From Steroidobacter agaridevorans (GTDB lineage Bacteria > Pseudomonadota > Gammaproteobacteria > Steroidobacterales > Steroidobacteraceae), in NCBI RefSeq assembly GCF_009932555.1, contig NZ_BLJO01000004.1, positions 291,174 to 355,173 on the forward strand: DNA of 64,000 nucleotides. Direction: 5' to 3'. Under the pieces are notes generated by a model that saw only the letters and a program-made list of their open reading frames with translations, was not told the DNA's origin and did no database searches. The position numbers were made by a program, and so were the translations under genes. Numbering within the stretch: the first letter of the stretch is position 1; each line of letters begins with the position of its first letter. Below are positions 27,894 to 37,901 of the stretch, one piece after another.

Positions 27894-28868
27894 ATGTCCG
27901 AAGCCGTCCACCACCAGTTGACCATCCCCTTCGAGCACGCCGGGCAGCGCCTGGACCAGGTGCTCGCCGACCTGCTCGAAGGCTATTCACGAACCCGGAT
28001 CAAGGAGTGGATCGACGCCGGCCAGGTCCGGGTGAACGGCGCCCAGCTGCGCCCCAAGGACAAGGTGCTGGGCGGGGAGAGCGTCGAGATCAACGCCACC
28101 CTGCCGGACCAGGTCAGCGTCGAGCCCGAGCAGATCAGCCTGAACATCGTGCATCAGGACAAGCACGTCCTGGTCCTCAACAAGCCGGCCGGGCTGGTCG
28201 TTCATCCGGGCGCGGGCAACGCCGCCGGGACGCTGCAGAATGCCCTCCTGCACTTCGACGCCAAGCTGTCCCAGGTGCCCCGGGCCGGGATCGTGCATCG
28301 GCTCGATAAAGACACGACCGGGCTCATGGTCGTAGCTCGCACGGTCGAAGCCCACACGGCGCTGGTGCGCATGATCGAGGCCCGCGAAGTGGAGCGCGAG
28401 TACGAAGCCGTTTGCGTCGGCATGATGACCGGCGGCGGTGTGGTCGACGCGCCGATCGACCGTCATCCGGTCGATCGCTTGAAGATGGCCGTGCGCGAAA
28501 GCGGCCGCGAGGCGGTGACTCATTATCGCGTCGTCACGCGCTTTCGCGGGCACACGCATGTGCGCTTGAAGCTGGAGTCGGGACGGACGCATCAGATCCG
28601 CGTGCACATGATGCACATCCATTATCCGTTGGTGGGCGACAAGGTTTATGGCGGCCGCATGCTGTTGCCGAAGGGCGCCTCGCCCGAATTGATCGAAGCC
28701 CTGCGTGGCTTCAAACGCCAGGCGCTGCACGCGGCCCGGCTCGCGTTCGAGCATCCGGTGAGTGGCAAGCCGATCGTGAACGAAGCGGCGCTTCCCACGG
28801 ATATGCAGGACTTGTTGGGCGTACTCGCTCGCGATACGGCCGCGGCCGCCGCTGCCAAGAAGCGCTAA
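27894..28868 (+). CDS. rluD: 23S rRNA pseudouridine synthase (positions 1911/1915/1917)
   Basis: A 324-residue enzyme with an N-terminal S4 RNA-binding domain (RLDQVLADLLEGYSRTRIKEWI) and the RluA-family catalytic domain. The catalytic Asp138 is in HRLDKDTTGLMVVA. The ATG at 27894 matches the family start; the longer open frame crosses the bamD promoter. Its position between bamD and pgeF is the classic neighbourhood of rluD rather than of other RluA paralogues. Confidence 0.93.
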   Translation: MSEAVHHQLTIPFEHAGQRLDQVLADLLEGYSRTRIKEWIDAGQVRVNGAQLRPKDKVLGGESVEINATLPDQVSVEPEQISLNIVHQDKHVLVLNKPAGLVVHPGAGNAAGTLQNALLHFDAKLSQVPRAGIVHRLDKDTTGLMVVARTVEAHTALVRMIEAREVEREYEAVCVGMMTGGGVVDAPIDRHPVDRLKMAVRESGREAVTHYRVVTRFRGHTHVRLKLESGRTHQIRVHMMHIHYPLVGDKVYGGRMLLPKGASPELIEALRGFKRQALHAARLAFEHPVSGKPIVNEAALPTDMQDLLGVLARDTAAAAAAKKR

Positions 28869-28871
28869 GCG

Positions 28872-29666
28872 ATGGCTGACTGGATCACTCCCGACTGGCC
28901 TGCGCCACCGAATGTGAAAGCAGCCGCGACGCTGCGCACGGGCGGGGTGAGCCAGGGTGCGTTTTCCAGTCTGAATCTGGGCTCGCATGTCGGAGATGAG
29001 CCGGCCGCGGTCGCGGAGAACCGGTGTCTGCTGGGAGCAGCGCTGGAATTGCCGGCAGAGCCGACTTGGTTGAATCAGGTTCACGGCATCAACGTCGTGG
29101 ATGCGAACTCGAGCAATGTCGATGGCGGCCCTCACGATCAAGACAACCCGGCGAGCGCCGAAGGCGCAACGCCGGAAGCGCCGCCGACCGCAGATGCATC
29201 CGTTGCTCGCGGCGCCGGCGCGGTCTGCGTTGTTATGACCGCGGACTGCTTGCCCGTTCTTTTCTGCGATCGCGACGGCATGCGAGTGGGCGCTGCTCAT
29301 GCAGGCTGGCGCGGCCTGGCCGGCGGCGTCCTGGGAGCGACGATCAAAGCGCTCGATGTTCCTCCCTCGCGGCTCATGGCCTGGCTCGGGCCCGCGATCG
29401 AGCAAGACGCGTTCGAAGTCGGCGGTGAAGTTCACGAAGCGTTTCTAAAGCTCGCGGCCGATAACGCAGCCGCATTTAAAGCGAACGCTCGCGGCCGCTG
29501 GCAGGCGGATTTGTATCAGCTGGCTCGAAACGAACTGACGCGGCTCGGCGTCACCGCCGTCTACGGCGGCGGCTTCAAATGCTTCGCCGATAGCGAACGT
29601 TTCTTCTCGTATCGCCGTGAGAGCCGCACCGGCCGGATGGCCTCGCTGGTCTGGCTCGAACGCTAG
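28872..29666 (+). CDS. pgeF: Peptidoglycan editing factor / multicopper-type nucleoside phosphorylase (YfiH/PgeF)
   Basis: A 264-residue DUF152/YfiH protein with NLGSHVGDEPAAVAENR, the metal ligands in NQVHG, the TADCLPVLFCD segment and AAHAGWRGLAGG, and the C-terminal FFSYRRESRTGRMASLVWL. The family acts on purine nucleosides and is reported to keep wrong amino acids out of peptidoglycan precursors. It begins 3 bases after the rluD stop, so the two genes are coupled. Confidence 0.93.
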   Translation: MADWITPDWPAPPNVKAAATLRTGGVSQGAFSSLNLGSHVGDEPAAVAENRCLLGAALELPAEPTWLNQVHGINVVDANSSNVDGGPHDQDNPASAEGATPEAPPTADASVARGAGAVCVVMTADCLPVLFCDRDGMRVGAAHAGWRGLAGGVLGATIKALDVPPSRLMAWLGPAIEQDAFEVGGEVHEAFLKLAADNAAAFKANARGRWQADLYQLARNELTRLGVTAVYGGGFKCFADSERFFSYRRESRTGRMASLVWLER

Positions 29667-29800
29667 CTCCGATGGCCAACGAATACGCCAGGCGGCCCGG
29701 CTTGACACGCGTGCTAACCTGCCAGTCATAACCAACATCGCCCTTTAGCTCGCGAGTCCGCTGCGGCGACTGGCAAGCGCCGTTTTCGCGACCCGGAATC

Positions 29801-30634
29801 ATGCATCTGCTCGGCTGGATCATTTTGTTTACTGCCATCGGCGGCTTCCTGAGCGCGCTGGCGGCGTCGTTGTTCCTGGTCGTGCCGGATCGGGTGCGCA
29901 CGCGCGTGCTGCCGCATCTGGTGAGCTTTGCAACCGGCGCCTTGCTGAGCGCCGCGTTGCTCGGGCTGCTGCCGCATGCCATCGAATCGGCCGGTGTTTC
30001 CAAAACGCATGAAATCGGCCTGACCCTGCTCGGCGGCCTGCTGCTGTTCTTCGTGCTGGAAAAGATGGTGCTGTGGCGGCACTGCCATGCCGACGTGTGC
30101 GAAGTCCACGTGAATCCCGAACCGCACGCCCATGCGCACGGGCACGGCCACAATCACGCCCATCACGATCACGACCAGCGGCGCGATCGGGCGTCGGCCA
30201 CGCTCATCCTGATCGGCGACGGTTTCCACAACGTCCTCGACGGCGTGCTGATCGCCGCGGCCTTCATGACAGACGTGCATCTGGGTGTGGTCACGGCGAT
30301 GGCCGTCTGTGCGCACGAGATCCCACAGGAGGTCGGCGATCTGGCCATCCTGCTCAATGGCGGCATGGGGCGGCTGCGGGCGCTGACGCTCAACCTGCTG
30401 ACCAGCATTACCTCGGTGCTGGGCGGCGTGGTGGCGTACTTCGCCATGGCCCAGGTCCAGGGAGTGCTGCCGTACGTGATCGCCATCGCGGCATCGAGCT
30501 TTCTTTACATTGCGGTCGCGGACCTGATTCCCGGCCTGCACCGCAAAGTCGATCCGGGCTCGGGCGTCTGGCAGTTCCTGTACATCGTGCTGGGCGTGCT
30601 CGTGATCTACGTCAGCCACAGCCTGGCGCACTGA
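29801..30634 (+). CDS. ZIP family divalent metal transporter
   Basis: A 277-residue membrane protein with about eight hydrophobic segments and a His-rich cytoplasmic loop (HAHAHGHGHNHAHHDHD, about residues 107-123) between helices III and IV. Helix IV has the HNVLDGVLI motif and helix V the HEIPQEVGDLAIL motif, which together form the ZIP metal site. Zinc is the likeliest substrate; iron or manganese are possible. It stands alone between pgeF and clpB. Confidence 0.9.
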   Translation: MHLLGWIILFTAIGGFLSALAASLFLVVPDRVRTRVLPHLVSFATGALLSAALLGLLPHAIESAGVSKTHEIGLTLLGGLLLFFVLEKMVLWRHCHADVCEVHVNPEPHAHAHGHGHNHAHHDHDQRRDRASATLILIGDGFHNVLDGVLIAAAFMTDVHLGVVTAMAVCAHEIPQEVGDLAILLNGGMGRLRALTLNLLTSITSVLGGVVAYFAMAQVQGVLPYVIAIAASSFLYIAVADLIPGLHRKVDPGSGVWQFLYIVLGVLVIYVSHSLAH

Positions 30635-30662
30635 CCCCGTAGCGCGCCGGGACAAGTCTGGG

Positions 30663-30684
30663 GTGTTCCGAAGCCTCGGAACAC
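30663..30684. repeat. Perfect inverted repeat upstream of clpB
   Basis: GTGTTCCGA and TCGGAACAC (9-bp arms, AGCC spacer) form a perfect inverted repeat. It ends two bases before the -35-like element of the probable heat-shock promoter and 28 bases after the ZIP stop. No T-tract follows, so an operator or an mRNA end structure are both possible. Confidence 0.7.
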
Positions 30685-30686
30685 AG

Positions 30687-30714
30687 TTGAATTCCCCGAC
30701 CTTTCGCCCCAGAT
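30687..30714 (+). promoter_or_regulatory. Probable sigma-32 heat-shock promoter of clpB
   Basis: TTGAAT (30687-30692), 14 bases, CCCCAGAT (30707-30714) resembles the sigma-32 pattern CTTGAAA, 13-15 bases, CCCCATNT. It is placed about 55 bases upstream of the clpB ATG. ClpB is a standard sigma-32 target, which supports the reading. Confidence 0.65.
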
Positions 30715-30769
30715 CGCTGGCAAGGTCAAGAGGCGCCGAATGCTTCGGGTGCGCCCGGGAAGAATTCAT

Positions 30770-33352
30770 ATGCGAATGGATAAATTCACCAGCAAATTCC
30801 AGCAGGCCCTGGCCGATGCCCAGTCGTTGGCCGTCGGGCGCGACAACCAGTACATCGATCCGGCGCACCTGCTGGTCGCGCTGCTCGACCAGCAGGGCGG
30901 CACCGTCCGACATCTGCTCGACAAGGCCGGTGTGAAGGTCAACCTGCTGCGCTCGCAGCTGGGCGAAATGCTCGACAAGCTGCCCAAGGTCGAAGGCAAT
31001 GCCGGCGAAGTGCACGTCTCCAACGACCTCGGCCGCCTGCTCAACGTCATGGACAAGCTCGCGCAAAAGCGCGGCGACCAGTTCATTTCCAGCGAGTTGT
31101 TCGTGCTCGCGGCGCTCGAGGACAAGGGCCAGATCAGCACGGTGCTGCGCAATGCCGGCGCCGTGAAAGGCTCCATCGAGCAGGCGATCGACGAGCTGCG
31201 CGGCGGCGAGAAGGTCAACGACGCCAACGCCGAGGAAAGCCGTCAGGCGCTGGAGAAATACACCGTCGATCTCACCGAGCGCGCCGAGCAGGGCAAGCTC
31301 GATCCGGTCATCGGCCGCGATGACGAGATCCGCCGCACCGTGCAGGTATTGCAACGTCGTACCAAAAATAACCCCGTGCTGATCGGCGAGCCCGGCGTGG
31401 GTAAGACGGCCATCGTCGAAGGTCTCGCGCAACGCATCGTCAACGGCGAAGTGCCCGAAGGGCTGCGTAACAAGCGCATCCTTGCGCTCGACATGGGCGC
31501 CTTGATCGCCGGCGCGAAATTCCGAGGCGAGTTCGAAGAGCGGCTCAAGGCCGTGCTCAACGACCTCGCGAAACAGGAAGGCCGCGTCATCCTGTTCATC
31601 GACGAGCTGCACACCATGGTCGGGGCCGGCAAGGCCGAAGGCGCGATGGACGCCGGCAACATGCTCAAGCCCGCGCTCGCTCGGGGCGAGTTGCATTGCG
31701 TGGGCGCCACGACGCTCGACGAGTATCGCAAGTACATCGAGAAGGACGCGGCCCTCGAGCGCCGCTTCCAGAAAGTGCTGGTGAACGAGCCGTCGGTGGA
31801 AGACACCATCGCCATCCTGCGTGGCTTGAAGGAACGCTACGAAGTTCACCACGGCGTGGAAATCACCGATCCGGCGATCGTCGCCGCGGCCACGCTTTCG
31901 CATCGTTACATCACGGATCGGCAGCTGCCGGACAAGGCCATCGACCTGATCGACGAGGCCGGCTCGCGCATCCGCATGGAGATCGACTCCAAGCCCGAGG
32001 CCATGGACCGGCTCGAGCGTCGCATCATCCAGCTGAAGATCGAGCGCGAGGCTCTGAAGAAAGAAACCGACGAAGCGTCCAAGAAGCGCCTCAAGGCCCT
32101 GGACGAACAGTTGGGCGCGCTGGAAAAGGAATATTCCGATCTGGAAGAAGTGTGGAAGGCCGAGAAGGCTTCCGTGCAGAGCGCGGCCGGCATCAAGGAA
32201 GAGCTGGAGCGCACCAAGCTCGAATTGGAAACGGCGCGGCGCGCGCAGGATCTCGGGCGCATGTCCGAGCTCGCGTACGGCAAGATTCCCGAACTGGAGC
32301 GTCGTCTGGCGCAGGCGACGGCAGCCGAGCAGCAGGCGGATCAGAAGAAACTGCTGCGTAACAAAGTCACCGATGAGGAGATTGCCGAAGTCGTCAGCAA
32401 GTGGACCGGCATTCCCATTTCCAAGATGCTCGAGGGCGAGAAGGAAAAGCTGCTGCGCATGGAAGAGCAGCTGAGCAAGCGCGTCGTCGGTCAGCAGGAA
32501 GCGGTGCGGGCGGTGTCGGATGCGATTCGTCGCTCACGTGCCGGCCTGTCCGATCCGAACCGGCCGAACGGTTCGTTCCTGTTCCTCGGTCCGACCGGTG
32601 TCGGCAAGACCGAGCTGAGCAAGGCGCTCGCGGAATTCCTGTTCGATACCGAAGAGGCCATGGTCCGCATCGACATGTCGGAGTTCATGGAGAAACATTC
32701 CGTGGCCCGCCTGATCGGCGCGCCTCCGGGTTACGTCGGTTACGAGGAAGGCGGCTATCTGACCGAAGCCGTGCGTCGTCGGCCGTACTCCGTGCTGCTG
32801 CTGGATGAGGTCGAGAAGGCCCATCCGGATGTGTTCAACGTGCTGTTGCAGGTCCTGGACGACGGCCGTCTCACGGATGGCCAGGGCCGCACGGTCGACT
32901 TCCGCAACACGGTCATCATCATGACGTCGAATCTGGGCTCGAACGTCATTCAGGAGCTGGCGGGCGAGGCGAACTACGCCAGGATGAAAGAGGCCGTGCT
33001 GGAGATCGTGCAACAGCACTTCCGGCCCGAGTTCATCAATCGCGTCGACGACCTGGTGGTGTTTCATCCGCTGGGCCGGGAGCAATTGCGCTCCATCGTC
33101 GATATTCAGCTGGCGTACCTGCGGAAGCGTCTGGCCGAGCGGGATATCGAGCTGCAGCTCGATGAGGCGGCCACCGATCGCCTGGCCGAGGCCGGCTTCG
33201 ATCCGGTGTACGGCGCCCGGCCGTTGAAACGCGCCATTCAGCAGCAGCTGGAGAACCCGCTGGCTCAGCGCATCCTCAAGGGCGAGTTCGGCCCCGGCGC
33301 GAAGGTGCGGGTGACGGTCAAGGACGGCGAGCTGGCGTTTTCACGGGGCTAA
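30770..33352 (+). CDS. clpB: ATP-dependent disaggregase ClpB
   Basis: An 860-residue Hsp100 protein with an N-terminal Clp repeat domain and a first AAA+ module (Walker A GEPGVGKT near residue 206). The middle coiled coil is rich in Lys/Glu and includes [20 protein letters not shown]. The second AAA+ module has Walker A GPTGVGKT near residue 607 and [11 protein letters not shown] as pore loop. It rescues aggregated proteins with Dna[15 protein letters not shown] at 30770 matches the family start. It lacks the ClpP-binding loop, as expected for ClpB. Confidence 0.97.
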   Translation: MRMDKFTSKFQQALADAQSLAVGRDNQYIDPAHLLVALLDQQGGTVRHLLDKAGVKVNLLRSQLGEMLDKLPKVEGNAGEVHVSNDLGRLLNVMDKLAQKRGDQFISSELFVLAALEDKGQISTVLRNAGAVKGSIEQAIDELRGGEKVNDANAEESRQALEKYTVDLTERAEQGKLDPVIGRDDEIRRTVQVLQRRTKNNPVLIGEPGVGKTAIVEGLAQRIVNGEVPEGLRNKRILALDMGALIAGAKFRGEFEERLKAVLNDLAKQEGRVILFIDELHTMVGAGKAEGAMDAGNMLKPALARGELHCVGATTLDEYRKYIEKDAALERRFQKVLVNEPSVEDTIAILRGLKERYEVHHGVEITDPAIVAAATLSHRYITDRQLPDKAIDLIDEAGSRIRMEIDSKPEAMDRLERRIIQLKIEREALKKETDEASKKRLKALDEQLGALEKEYSDLEEVWKAEKASVQSAAGIKEELERTKLELETARRAQDLGRMSELAYGKIPELERRLAQATAAEQQADQKKLLRNKVTDEEIAEVVSKWTGIPISKMLEGEKEKLLRMEEQLSKRVVGQQEAVRAVSDAIRRSRAGLSDPNRPNGSFLFLGPTGVGKTELSKALAEFLFDTEEAMVRIDMSEFMEKHSVARLIGAPPGYVGYEEGGYLTEAVRRRPYSVLLLDEVEKAHPDVFNVLLQVLDDGRLTDGQGRTVDFRNTVIIMTSNLGSNVIQELAGEANYARMKEAVLEIVQQHFRPEFINRVDDLVVFHPLGREQLRSIVDIQLAYLRKRLAERDIELQLDEAATDRLAEAGFDPVYGARPLKRAIQQQLENPLAQRILKGEFGPGAKVRVTVKDGELAFSRG

Positions 33353-33379
33353 TATTTCTACGCCAACAACTTGAACAAT

Positions 33380-33410
33380 CGGCGTCGCCCACTATGATGC
33401 GGCGACGCCG
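33380..33410. repeat. Strong hairpin between clpB and the fmdB-like gene
   Basis: Ten-base perfect arms (33380-33389 and 33401-33410, CGGCGTCGCC) with an 11-base loop. There is no T-tract on either strand, so it may be a factor-dependent terminator or an mRNA-stabilising structure for clpB. Confidence 0.5.
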
Positions 33411-33441
33411 AGTTGGCCCCGGTTTGTGACCGAGAATAACC

Positions 33442-33891
33442 ATGCCGTTTTACGAATACGAATGCTCCAACTGCAAGTTCTACGTCGAGACTCTGCAGAA
33501 GATTTCCGATGAGCCGCTGAAGAAGTGTCCGAGCTGCAAAAAGCCGACGCTGAAGAAGCTGATCTCGGCGCCGGTGTTCCGCCTGAAGGGCGCGGGCTGG
33601 TACGAAACCGACTTCAAGTCCGAGGGCGAGGACAAGCGCAATATCGCCGACCGTGACGAACCGGCCGAGAAGGCTGAGGACAGCAAGCCCGCCGCCGCGA
33701 GCGACGCCAAGGCCGAGAAGCCCGAGAAGAAGGCCGAGTCCAAGGCGGAAGTGAAGACGGGCGCCGGCGCCAAGAAGCCCGCCGCCAAGGCTGCCCCGTC
33801 CAAGGGCAAGAAGCCGGCCGCCAAGGCCCCGGCCAAGCGCCCGGCCCCGAAGAAGGTCGCGCCGGCCAAGAAGAAGGCCAAACGGCGGTAA
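33442..33891 (+). CDS. FmdB-family zinc ribbon protein with a Lys/Ala/Pro-rich tail
   Basis: A 149-residue protein. Residues 1-55 are the FmdB/CxxC_CxxC_SSSS zinc ribbon (MPFYEYECSNC and CPSCKKPTLKKLISAP followed by FRLKGAGWYETDF). The remaining 80 or so residues are low-complexity, first Glu/Lys/Ala mixed and then strongly basic ([19 protein letters not shown]), ending KKKAKRR. The domain usually stands nearly alone; here the tail resembles that on SucD in the same window. It sits 206 bases before aspS, a common position for this family in gammaproteobacteria. Function is not established. Confidence 0.9.
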   Translation: MPFYEYECSNCKFYVETLQKISDEPLKKCPSCKKPTLKKLISAPVFRLKGAGWYETDFKSEGEDKRNIADRDEPAEKAEDSKPAAASDAKAEKPEKKAESKAEVKTGAGAKKPAAKAAPSKGKKPAAKAPAKRPAPKKVAPAKKKAKRR

Positions 33892-34097
33892 TCGCCGCGC
33901 GCCTAAACCGCGCCGGCCGTCTGTTATCCGAAAGCGCCCCGCGCCAGCGGTGGCGCGGCCCGGCGCCAGAAGGTGCCTACCCGCCCGGACCGGGTAATCC
34001 TGGCCCGGCTCGCCGCCCCGAACTCGGGAGTCCTTGCCTTGCGCCGCCTCGGGGGGCTCCGTAACATCCCGCGCTCCCTACGTCCCGAGCCTTTTCC

Positions 34098-35879
34098 ATG
34101 CGCTCCCATTATTGCGGCCAGGTCAACGAATCCCTTATCGGCAAGGAAGTCAGCGTCGCTGGCTGGGTGCACCGCCGGCGTGACCACGGCGGCGTGATTT
34201 TCGTCGACCTCCGCGACCGCGAAGGCCTGTTGCAGATCGTGTTCGACCCCGATGCCAAGGACGTGTTCGCCGACGCCGAGCGTCTGCGCGGCGAGTTCTG
34301 CATCCGCATCAAGGGTCTGGTCCGCGCCCGTCCGGGCGGCACCGCCAATGCCAACCTCGCCTCCGGTCAGGTCGAGCTGCTGGCCCAAGAGCTGGAGATC
34401 CTAAGCCGCTCCGAGACGCCGCCGTTCCATCACGACGAGCCGGTCAACGAAGAGTTGCGCCTGAAATACCGCTATCTCGATCTGCGTCGCGACGTCATGC
34501 AGAAGCGCATTCGTTTGCGTCATCAGGTGACGCGCGCGATGCGCGACTATCTCGACAGCAACGGCTTCATCGACATCGAAACGCCGATGCTCACGAAGGC
34601 GACCCCGGAAGGCGCCCGCGACTATCTCGTGCCGAGCCGCACCCATCCCGGTCAGTTCTTCGCGCTGCCTCAGTCGCCGCAGCTGTTCAAACAGCTGCTG
34701 ATGATGGCGGGCTACGATCGTTACTATCAGATCGTCCGTTGCTTCCGTGACGAGGACCTGCGCGCCGAGCGTCAGCCGGAATTCACTCAGCTCGATATCG
34801 AGACGTCGTTCCTGAGCGAAGAGCAGATCATGCAGCTGATGGAAGCGCTGATCCGCCATCTGTTCAAGGACGTGCTGGGCGACGATCTGCCGAATCCGTT
34901 CCCACGCATGACTTATGCCGAGGCGATGCGTCGTTACGCGTCCGACAAGCCGGATCTGCGTATTCCGCTCGAGCTGGTCGATGTCGCCGACCTGGTGAAA
35001 GGCTGCGACTTCAAAGTGTTCTCCGGCCCCGCCGCGAACCCGGACGGTCGCGTCGCGGCGCTCCGTGTGCCCGAAGGCGGCACGAAGTTGTCACGCAAAG
35101 AGATCGACGATTACACGACGTTCGTTGGACGTTACGGCGCGAAGGGCCTCGCCTATGTGAAGGTCAACGAGAAGGCGAAGGGCCGCGATGGCCTGCAGTC
35201 GCCGATTCTCAAGTTCCTCAGCGACGACGCCATCAACGGCATCCTGTCGCGAACCGGCGCGCAGGATGGCGATCTGATTTTCTTCGGCGCGGACACGGCG
35301 AAGGTCGTGAACGATTCCATCGGCGCGCTGCGTATCAAGGTCGGTCACGACCTGAAGCTCACCAAGACCGGCTGGCATCCGCTGTGGGTGGTCGACTTCC
35401 CGATGTTCGAATGGGACCCGGAAGCCAAGCGCTGGGCAGCGTTGCATCACCCGTTCACCGCGCCTCGCATCGAAGACGCGGCGGCTCTGCGTGCCGATCC
35501 GAAGAACGCGCTGTCGAAGGGTTACGACATGGTGCTCAACGGCTCGGAAATCGGCGGCGGCTCGGTGCGTATCCATCGCACTGAAATGCAGTCGACGGTG
35601 TTCGATTTGCTCGGCATCTCCGCGGAGGAAGCGCAGATCAAATTCGGCTTCCTGCTCGAAGCGCTCAAGTTCGGCACGCCGCCGCACGGTGGCATCGCAT
35701 TCGGCCTGGATCGGATTGTGATGTTCATGGCGGGGACGGATTCGATCCGCGACGTCATCGCGTTCCCGAAGACGCAGACGGCCGCGGACTTGATGACTAG
35801 TGCGCCCACCGGTGTATCCGAAGAGCAGCTGAAGGAGCTGCATATTCGGGTGAAGCTGCCGGTGAAGGCCGAAGGCTGA
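34098..35879 (+). CDS. aspS: Aspartyl-tRNA synthetase
   Basis: A 593-residue class II synthetase of the bacterial type: N-terminal OB-fold ([26 protein letters not shown]), motif 1 and 2 regions ([39 protein letters not shown]), a GAD insertion domain, and motif 3 ([15 protein letters not shown]). Whether it is discriminating (Asp-tRNA only) or also charges tRNA-Asn cannot be settled here. The preceding 206 bases contain only short GC-rich hairpins. Confidence 0.97.
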   Translation: MRSHYCGQVNESLIGKEVSVAGWVHRRRDHGGVIFVDLRDREGLLQIVFDPDAKDVFADAERLRGEFCIRIKGLVRARPGGTANANLASGQVELLAQELEILSRSETPPFHHDEPVNEELRLKYRYLDLRRDVMQKRIRLRHQVTRAMRDYLDSNGFIDIETPMLTKATPEGARDYLVPSRTHPGQFFALPQSPQLFKQLLMMAGYDRYYQIVRCFRDEDLRAERQPEFTQLDIETSFLSEEQIMQLMEALIRHLFKDVLGDDLPNPFPRMTYAEAMRRYASDKPDLRIPLELVDVADLVKGCDFKVFSGPAANPDGRVAALRVPEGGTKLSRKEIDDYTTFVGRYGAKGLAYVKVNEKAKGRDGLQSPILKFLSDDAINGILSRTGAQDGDLIFFGADTAKVVNDSIGALRIKVGHDLKLTKTGWHPLWVVDFPMFEWDPEAKRWAALHHPFTAPRIEDAAALRADPKNALSKGYDMVLNGSEIGGGSVRIHRTEMQSTVFDLLGISAEEAQIKFGFLLEALKFGTPPHGGIAFGLDRIVMFMAGTDSIRDVIAFPKTQTAADLMTSAPTGVSEEQLKELHIRVKLPVKAEG

Positions 35880-35891
35880 TTCTCGTGCCGG

Positions 35892-35924
35892 TGCGCCAGC
35901 GCGGTTGGTCACCACGCTGGCGCA
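35892..35924. terminator. Hairpin downstream of aspS
   Basis: Perfect 10-bp arms (35892-35901 and 35915-35924, TGCGCCAGCG) with a 13-base loop, 13 bases after the aspS stop. No T-tract follows. It is probably the 3' end structure of the aspS message. Confidence 0.5.
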
Positions 35925-36223
35925 TTGGACTGATCGCTGTCGTTGATCCAGAAGGAGTTGGATTGTGCAAAGGCCGAGACAGCATCACTTTCAGATGAAG
36001 TACTTGCTGGTCCAGATGGCGTTGCAAAGCCCTGGACGGTTCTTCGACCGCTTTGGGCCAGCCGGCGTACTGCGCTCATCCGAAAATGCCTGCCGGGCGT
36101 TCTGCCTGGAGCGTTCCCACTCGCCGATGTCTGAAGGAGTTCGCAGCGATGCCGACGCACGGCCGAATGCCTTTGTCGAGATGAAGCTGGCGTAATGAGT
36201 CTGGCGGGAAGGAAAAAAACAAC
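35925..36223. other. Region without a convincing gene
   Basis: About 300 bases between the aspS hairpin and the next gene. Short frames exist on both strands (for example 35965-36195), but none shows a recognisable domain, a good ribosome-binding site or sensible composition over its length. It should contain the promoter for the accessory genes that follow; I cannot place it. Confidence 0.5.
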
Positions 36224-36484
36224 ATGACAGTCATCCGCAATATTTCGATCGGCGCGCTCTGGTTTATCTTCCTGACGGGCTCCTATGTCGGCTGGGCTGC
36301 GCTCGTCGTGCTTGCCGAACTCGACAAGACCGGAAGCTACAGCCCTGCAGACATTGGCTGGCGGATCGGCCAAGCCGTGTCCCTGGGGGTCCCGCTGGTG
36401 CCGCTGATCCTCGTCGGGCTTGGGTTCTGGTTCGGGTTTCTGCCGGGTTTCAAACGTAGGCCCGCAGCCGGTAGTCAGGCTTAG
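36224..36484 (+). CDS. Small two-helix membrane protein, unknown
   Basis: An 86-residue protein with hydrophobic segments at about residues 8-30 and 50-74, a polar loop (ELDKTGSYSPADIGWRIG) between them and a basic C-terminus (GFKRRPAAGSQA). I do not recognise the family. It lies 17 bases before the next membrane protein gene in the same direction, so the two are probably co-transcribed. Confidence 0.6.
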   Translation: MTVIRNISIGALWFIFLTGSYVGWAALVVLAELDKTGSYSPADIGWRIGQAVSLGVPLVPLILVGLGFWFGFLPGFKRRPAAGSQA

Positions 36485-36501
36485 AAAAAAAGGGGAGATC
36501 C

Positions 36502-37086
36502 GTGTTTGACGAGGACAAGAAAGATTTGATCAAGGCCGTGGCCGTTCTGGCTTGCTGCCTGGTGGCGCTGACGTTTATCGGCGAGCGCACGCCCACCGGG
36601 GTGAAGATTTCCGGTGTCCTGGGAAATGTGGTCGCCATGATTGCCGCGGGCGCAGCGTTTGTAGCGTTCAAAGCAGGCGCGAGCATGTTGAAGGACTATA
36701 AGAATCGCTCAAAAAGCGCAGAGGAATCGGTCGCGGAGGAGCATGCGCTGCGCGCCAGAATCATTCGTGCGCGATGGTTTGTGGGGGCTGCAGCGATATT
36801 CGTTGCCTTCTTTCTGGTCTCGTCGGTGCCTGCGCTGGTGAAGCTGTCGGGCTTGTCTTTCGACATGGAAACATCGGGCAGAATTCTCTTTGCGGCAATA
36901 TTCTTTCTGCCGCTGTCCGGCTTGATCGTCATGATGCCGCTGGTGAGCTCTCTGAACCGATCGGTGCTGGGGTGGGGACTGGCCTTTGTGCTGGTCCCCT
37001 TCGGATCGCTGATCGTCGGTGGAATTCTTTTGCATCTGGCGCACGAGGAGTGGGCGCTGCGCAGAAAGTGGGCGGCTGCTCGATGA
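36502..37086 (+). CDS. Membrane protein, unknown
   Basis: A 194-residue protein starting at a GTG with AGGGGAG six bases upstream. It has hydrophobic segments at about residues 11-26, 36-60, 92-112, 127-145 and 152-175, and a charged cytoplasmic stretch (KDYKNRSKSAEESVAEEHALRAR written here in part as KNRSKSAEESVAEEH). No motif points to a function. It follows the small membrane protein gene closely. Confidence 0.65.
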   Translation: MFDEDKKDLIKAVAVLACCLVALTFIGERTPTGVKISGVLGNVVAMIAAGAAFVAFKAGASMLKDYKNRSKSAEESVAEEHALRARIIRARWFVGAAAIFVAFFLVSSVPALVKLSGLSFDMETSGRILFAAIFFLPLSGLIVMMPLVSSLNRSVLGWGLAFVLVPFGSLIVGGILLHLAHEEWALRRKWAAAR

Positions 37087-37157
37087 GGTACTCGATCGCG
37101 CCACGGGCAATCGATGTCTACAATCTCGCTGACTGAGGAAGCGCGATCAGGCATGCA

Positions 37158-37889
37158 ATGGAGATCCTCGTCTACCCAGTAGTGGCATTGCTTTTCGTCG
37201 CGGTGTTCACCCGCGAAGTGATCGCGCCTGCGTCCAAGAATCACTGCGATCGCCGCTGGTTGATCCTTGCATCGTTGATCGGCGCCGTTACCATCGTCAC
37301 CACTATCGGTGTCGGCTACATATTCAGTGCCCACATTGAGAGCGTCGCGATCTTCCAATTCACTCGCACCATGCCTGATGTGCTGGTGGGGCTTCTCAGC
37401 TTCCTGCTTACCAGCTTCATCTTTTACTGGTGGCACCGCATAACTCACAAGTCCGACGCCCTGTGGCGGATCTTTCATCAATTGCATCACAGCGCGAGGC
37501 GATTGGAGTCGCTCACTGCCTTTTTTGCGCATCCGTTGGATACTGCGGCTGCGGTGATCATTGGCGCCTTCTCGAGCTATCTCGTTTTTGGCGCATCTCC
37601 CGTCGCCGCCGGAATTGCACTACTGATGACGGGGGCTTTCGATCTTTTCGTCCACGCCGACATATCAACGCCGAGATGGGTTGGCTATATAGTCCAAAGA
37701 CCGGAGATGCACACGGTGCATCACGCGCACAATCACCATGCTCAGAATTACGGCCTGCCGATTTGGGACATGGTATTCGGCACCTGGTGCAATCCCGATA
37801 GTCGCGCTCTGCGTCTCGGCTTCGACGACGATAAGTCGGACAGGGTCTATGACATGCTCATGCTGCGCGATGTGCACAGGAGTCCGTAG
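37158..37889 (+). CDS. Fatty acid hydroxylase / sterol desaturase superfamily protein
   Basis: A 243-residue membrane protein with the di-iron His clusters of this superfamily: HRITH, HQLHH and HTVHHAHNHH, plus a further His in FAHPLD. Four or so hydrophobic segments hold the cluster at the cytoplasmic face. The superfamily inserts or uses oxygen on lipids (hydroxylation, desaturation, ether-lipid cleavage); the substrate cannot be predicted. It ends 12 bases before the peptidase gene and is probably co-transcribed. Confidence 0.88.
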   Translation: MEILVYPVVALLFVAVFTREVIAPASKNHCDRRWLILASLIGAVTIVTTIGVGYIFSAHIESVAIFQFTRTMPDVLVGLLSFLLTSFIFYWWHRITHKSDALWRIFHQLHHSARRLESLTAFFAHPLDTAAAVIIGAFSSYLVFGASPVAAGIALLMTGAFDLFVHADISTPRWVGYIVQRPEMHTVHHAHNHHAQNYGLPIWDMVFGTWCNPDSRALRLGFDDDKSDRVYDMLMLRDVHRSP

Positions 37890-37901
37890 GCACGAATCAT
37901 C

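Noticed and set aside
29726-31903. 725-codon open frame on the minus strand across the ZIP and clpB genes
   Set aside because: It spans two unmistakable plus-strand genes and their promoter, and its composition (Gln, His, Arg, Asp-rich) is that of an antisense shadow.
33939-33958. Hairpin CCGCGCCA/TGGCGCGG between the fmdB-like gene and aspS
   Set aside because: Short arms in a very GC-rich stretch and no T-tract; such pairings are expected by chance here.
35965-36195. Possible 76-residue gene between aspS and the accessory run
   Set aside because: No ribosome-binding site, no recognisable domain, and competing frames of similar length on the same strand.
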